Position numbers and translations under genes: made by a program
NCBI GenBank assembly: GCA_022606425.2
Contig: JAHDVF020000992.1
Span: forward strand, 806,001-870,000
DNA length: 64,000 nt
Reading direction: 5' to 3'
Origin: Lepidostoma basale
Taxonomy: Eukaryota > Arthropoda > Insecta > Trichoptera > Lepidostomatidae
The notes under the pieces: model-generated
Databases searched by the model: none
Seen by the model: only the letters and a program-made list of their open reading frames with translations
What the model was told of the DNA's origin: nothing
Part shown: one piece after another, positions 56,048 to 62,000 of the stretch
How the letters are laid out: each line of letters begins with the position of its first letter
Numbering within the stretch: the stretch's first letter is position 1

Positions 56048-59000
56048 AAACCAAAATGTGGTAAATAATTAAAACTACCACATTGAAAAAGGCCCATGGG
56101 ACTTCCCAAGAACCAGCAAAAATTTGACATTTTACTACAAATCAATCCTTAAGATTGGACCTTAAAAAAAAATTATTTAACACCTAAACACCTACCTTAG
56201 GGAGCACTGTGCATCATGTCAGAGCATCTAATACTGCTTATTTAAATATTGTTCCCTTTCAGTTGTATTACTGAGTGACATGTAATCTACTACAGGGGTT
56301 CGAGGCTTACTGCTAATATTATAATAAGCATGATATGAAAATGAAAAAAAATAATACATAAACATCGAGAAACTCTTTTATATGAACAACTTATAGGCCA
56401 CGAACCACTTTTGAAGACACATTGGAACAATCAATCAAAAAATATTATAATTTTGCAATGCGTCACTCTCTTTGCATAAAAGAAACCGATCGCTCTCGGG
56501 CTCTATCCGGACCTGTCGGGCCTGGAGAATACACCGTTCGTCTATTCGGGACTTGGAATAATAGAGGTCATAATGGATGTCATGCAGTTCGGACTTCTGA
56601 CGTGTCCATTTGTTATTCAACAGATTCGTACTAACTAGATTCTTGGCTGTAAAAAGTTAAGTGTATCTGTAAAATCAATGTTATTGGGCCACCTTAGATG
56701 AGAGATCAGGGTCAAATCATATTCTGGGAATTCCCCTAACCAAAAACATAATTACCAAACGGAAATTTTGTATGAAAAAACAGCTATCCAAATCACAAAA
56801 CTCTTTCCTATATCAATACCAAAAAACCAACTTATTTAATAAAATATTCATCTTACAGGATAGAGTAATATAGACATATATTTCTACTATCTATAATATG
56901 GTATATGTCTATCGAATTTCAAGTAGATTTTAAAAACTAAATCTCGTAAGGTCACGAAAGATAATATTATGTAAACTGTATCTACTTAAATAATGAATAT
57001 AAAAAAAAATTCATAAAAAGACAGTTATTCATAATTTCTTAACCTTAAGCGAAGTATCCACTAGTGTTTAAGTGAACACTTCGCTTTACATTTAGATTGT
57101 TGATGGTAGGGGGTTTCATACTAACGATTCTATCTAATACAACGGAATAAGTGTTAAATGATTCAGGATATTTTATAACAAATTTTATTTTTAGAAAATG
57201 ATACCTGTCTAGTCGGAGAATGTCAACAATTTACATAATGTAAACATAATCATAAATATGTATATTTATTTATATTATATTAAATAGTAAGGAGTTAAAT
57301 CATCGGTACTACAAATGTACATAAAATCACCAATGGGGGCAGAAATAAAACGTCATTATTATGAAAAAACAATTGGGTCGTGTTCAGAGTTGAACCCAAG
57401 TCTCTAGGATCAGTAGCTATGCGTTCTGTTCTTTAGACCTTCACACTGATGTACGAGTATTACAATCTTCTTCATCGTATCAAAAGCAACACAGCCAGAT
57501 AACGTCAGCCCAGAAGTCCGCCAGCTGGACGCCCGAGCCGTTGTGTGCAGCATAGATTACTCCATGCCAGAGATGGAAAGAGTCGTACCGCCCCATCATC
57601 AGTCGGTTGAGGATTTCCACGTTTTTAACGATTTTCCACGGTAACAACGCGTCCTTGGTAACTTTGGGCATCATCCAATCCAGGCATCCGCACCTTTCCC
57701 TCCACCTGTCTAATCTCGACTTCAGGAGACGGTTGCAACAGGTGTGTTACAATGAACCTCTACCAAAAAATTCCAACAAAGAAATAATCATTCAATATGT
57801 ATACTTGTTTCCAAAACCTTACATGAACGAGTACCCATGAGACTTGTGCATGTGCAATCCCAGTGGAAGTCCCTGACAGTCGATGCTACAATTAGCGCAA
57901 GATTAACTCTATGCTCCAAGGAGTCGCAAACTAATAGGATATTAAAGTGTTGAGACTCACAGACGCAGCACACCCCGAAGCCGTGCGCGCAAGGCCCGCT
58001 GGAGGTCCCCCCGCGCTGGTGGCAGCGGTACGGATTGAGGCAGGTCCCCGAACGGCGCCGGTCCGAGGCCAGGCACTCGTCCTCCGTGGATGGGTAGAAG
58101 TAGCTCAAAACTAAGTGCAAAATATAACATCCCATATATTATATCGACAGGAATGATACTGATCTGATATTTCACCACTACTATCATTCACACTACTTTT
58201 ATACAAGCTTTTATCTACGAACCACTTTGGTGACCCTTTTTTTATTGGCTGTGAGGCACGGTGTCTAACCGAAAGATATAAAAACGGACTGGAACCCTTT
58301 GTGATGTGGTGCTACAGAAACATATTAAAAAAGAGACCACATCACGTATAACGAGGCTTTAAGTAGAATCGAAGATGGGAGGCAATCCCAATGGATCGAT
58401 CATATTATGCGCCGTAAACTGAAGAGGGCTGCAGAAGACCGAGGACAATGGACTACGAGGCGAGTTGCTGCGAACTAATCCCTAAGATTGGAACTGCGAA
58501 AAAGGATGCATTCATATTCTTAAATTGGTTGCCCAACCTCGGTCCGATACTCTTTCAAACATCGTACAGTATAGTGCTATCTAAAAAATCAATTTGAGGT
58601 TTCTTTTCAGATGAACTCAGTCGCCACATGGCGGTGGCATCCGAAGTATTAAGAAGTAAGGCCCAATTAAAGTACCTAACCGCAGAAAGAAAACAAAATG
58701 ATTGAGCGCAATTTACTTTCATCGCCGCACAATTCTTTTAGGCCGGATTCGGGTCAAAATATAATGATCGTCATCGACATTGACTTGCCAATCATCTGGC
58801 TAATAGATTAATTACTATTCTAGCTACTATCGTCCGCAGCGATCAAAAAAAAGATTATTTTTGGCGCAAGATTCATATATTATTTTAATTTAATTTTATT
58901 TCTTTAAGCTACTTACTCCAATTAGCTTTTGCATTGTAAAAATAATAAAACTTATTATGTGGTGAATATAAAAAAATAAATCATAATTATTATGCTACAT

Positions 59001-62000
59001 AAAAGACAAAAGAATATACCAAAATATGTTTTTTGATTATTTAAAATGTCGATTTAATAAACCCACATGGCCTACATTATTTCAATTATTCATACATAGC
59101 ATCCTCAAAAGCACTATTAAAAAAATTAACACTCGGAAGCTTTAATCGCGGGCAGGTAATCTGACCACTGGGCTATCGGATCTGTACTGCTCGTGTCAAG
59201 TTATCATTAACGCGCTCAGTGACCTAACCCGGCAATATTATTTAATTTCACGAAAAGCTAACCAAGTTTGTATAGGAAAGATTTTTTTTTCATAAAATTT
59301 CTTATGTTTTTTTTTTAGATTTTTTTTTTTTTTTTCATTTTTTATGTTATTTTACCACGGTATGGTTATTATAATTGAAGACTATAGGGGAAAAACAAGG
59401 AATGTCAGTAGAAGGTCAATTTGAATAAATTGAAAATAAAGCTAATCAAAGTCTATATATTTCTTAGCAATTAGCAATCGATTATCTGGCCATAGTCGAT
59501 GACACACATGATTTTTGAATATGAAAATTTTACTGTGGATAGATACGTACAAATGCCGCTAGATGGCATTATTACATTTATTTTGAATTTTAACTGACAT
59601 TCCTTGTTTTTCCCCTGTAGTCTTCAATTGTCATCAATAATAATAACCATACCGCGGTTAAATACAAAGTGTTTTATCATTTTATATCTTAAAGTTTATA
59701 TTATATAATAACTTCATCGTTGGGAGAAAGATGTACCTAAACTGATACAAATTATTGTAACGTGTCGAAAAAAAAACCGGTGACCAACAAATCAAATATC
59801 CAGAGGTCTGTGGCGTCCATTGTCCCCAAATTTTTTCTTTCTGGCAACCTTTCTGCAGTCTTCGTATATAAATTCTCCGGCGCTACAACTACAAGACCAA
59901 GAACTCTGCAGATGAAAAACGCAAAACCTTAAGCCTTAAACTTTAAAAGAACGTATAACATTCGTAATACGTTAACAGATATGAAGCAAGACCACCCACC
60001 AGAGATGAACAGCAAACATAAAGGAATTGTCATGTTTTGAACCAATTTACTCGTAAGTGGGTAAGACTATGGTATGTGTGCTCCCTCCAAAGTTCCAGAT
60101 TTATGTAATTAGAGGTTCACAGCGCGCTGTGGTTAGCGGATCACCGCGCCGAGAGTGGATTCCTTTATAATACGCACATGTGTACTAAGTACTTGTTAGG
60201 GCGGGAACAGGAACGCCGACTTCACAAACTGAAAGCCTTTTAAGTCACTTCTTGGCTTTGTTTTGGCTCGGCGGGATTCCTGTGCAGTTTACAGTCCCAA
60301 CTTGTAGCATTTTCCATAACGAACCTTTCATTACCCGACATAACAGGTTTCCAAACTTATTTAGCATACAGCCCTTCCAGTAAAAAAATAACGGATCCTC
60401 CTTTGATTTTTTTTATTTAAATCAAACAAATAAAATTATCGCTCACTTGGCGAATAACCGCCCTACTTCAAGCAGTTCATGGTACTTCCGGAAATAGGCG
60501 AATCTACATCACACTTCAATCATTTGTGTTACTTTTTAACCGATCGTTTAAATTAGCGTTTGGCATTATTCGATAGAGGAACATTTTTATATATTTTTTT
60601 AAAACACTAAAATGGACATCATTCATTACTAATCAAATAATCAACTGCGGTTTCTCCAGAACACGTTTTCCAAAAGGCGGTCCTGGACATGATTCAGGTC
60701 CTTTATCTTAAATTAAATTAAATAAATAAACGACTCATTTCTTTGAAAAATGTCGAACGATACAATGTAAAACTAATCCCTATCGTTTTTTTTTTAAATT
60801 TAATATTTGTATTTATGATACACGGATTTTTTAATAAACAAATACATATTTTTAATTTTTAATATTATACATACTGATATATTTAATTACTCATTTTCCA
60901 CAGTTTCCCCGTGCCAAAACTATGGTATGATAATTAATGCAAGTTTTATTTTCACTTTAATAATAAACTAATAACAATGTGTAACGTGTCACCATAAAAA
61001 TGAAAACCAAAATATTTTATTATTACATTTCCAATATATTCACCATCATCCATTCAACACAATCTAAAAGGGAAGCAGGTATCTAAGTAAGCAAACAATT
61101 TACTTTCTTCCAAAACTAAAAAAAAAAGTAGGGCTTGTTCTAAATAGAAATAGGTAAGTATCGGTTTTTTTAGCTTTTTCGTGGAAAAAGTGTGTAGGCG
61201 CAATTACAGAAGAGCGTTACAGAACTTTAAAAAAAATAAGATTCCATAGCGTGTGAGCAGCATACCAGTGTGCCATGAACGTCACATTGAATACGAGTAA
61301 AACGAATATTTCTAAAGCTATTATTACAAGTACATATTTACCTGTGCTACGAAAATGAGTAAATGACACAAAAACATTTCATGTACCTATGTGTACTCAG
61401 ATTATTCAAAAATAATTAGTATTTTTTACAGTCATCCAAAAAATATGTATTTAAATAAATAATGTATTTTTTTTTCAATTAATTTAAATACGATTTTCCA
61501 TAAAGTGAAGGACAAGTGTGAAGAAATGTCAACAGATTAATCTTAAAAACAATATAAACTAAGTTCAATAATTGAAGGCTGGGCATTACAAAGGTGCCAA
61601 GTGGTTTAAACATAAAGCAGATAAAATAAGCAAAAACTGTTTTTTTGTTCCATATGTCATGTACCACGGGTGGCATCGTTAGGGTGACGTTTGATCTACA
61701 CTTCAATCATTACGCACTTTTGCACAGTTATTGGCATTTATGTTTAAGACTAATTGGTATCAAATACTAATTTTTGAAAAGAATGAAAATAAAAATAATT
61801 AAACAAATCTTTTTAAAATATATACAATATTTAGTTAAAATCCACTGAGGTTTGTGTCTTCGACCGGTTTTGGCAGCTCGCTGCCATCTTCTGGTGGCTT
61901 AGTGGTAGGTTCTTGACCAGAAGATGGCAGCGAGCTGCCGAAACCGGTCGAAGACACAAACCTCAGTGGACTTTAACTAATATAAATTTTAAAACTTTTT

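Noticed and set aside
55824..56145. Poly-Asn / poly-Gln protein on the minus strand
   Set aside because: Translation of the (GTT)n microsatellite; no coding support.
59145..59215. tRNA-like segment (minus-strand A box TAGCCCAGTGGTCAG)
   Set aside because: The B box is degenerate and no cloverleaf forms; at most a SINE relic too decayed to list.
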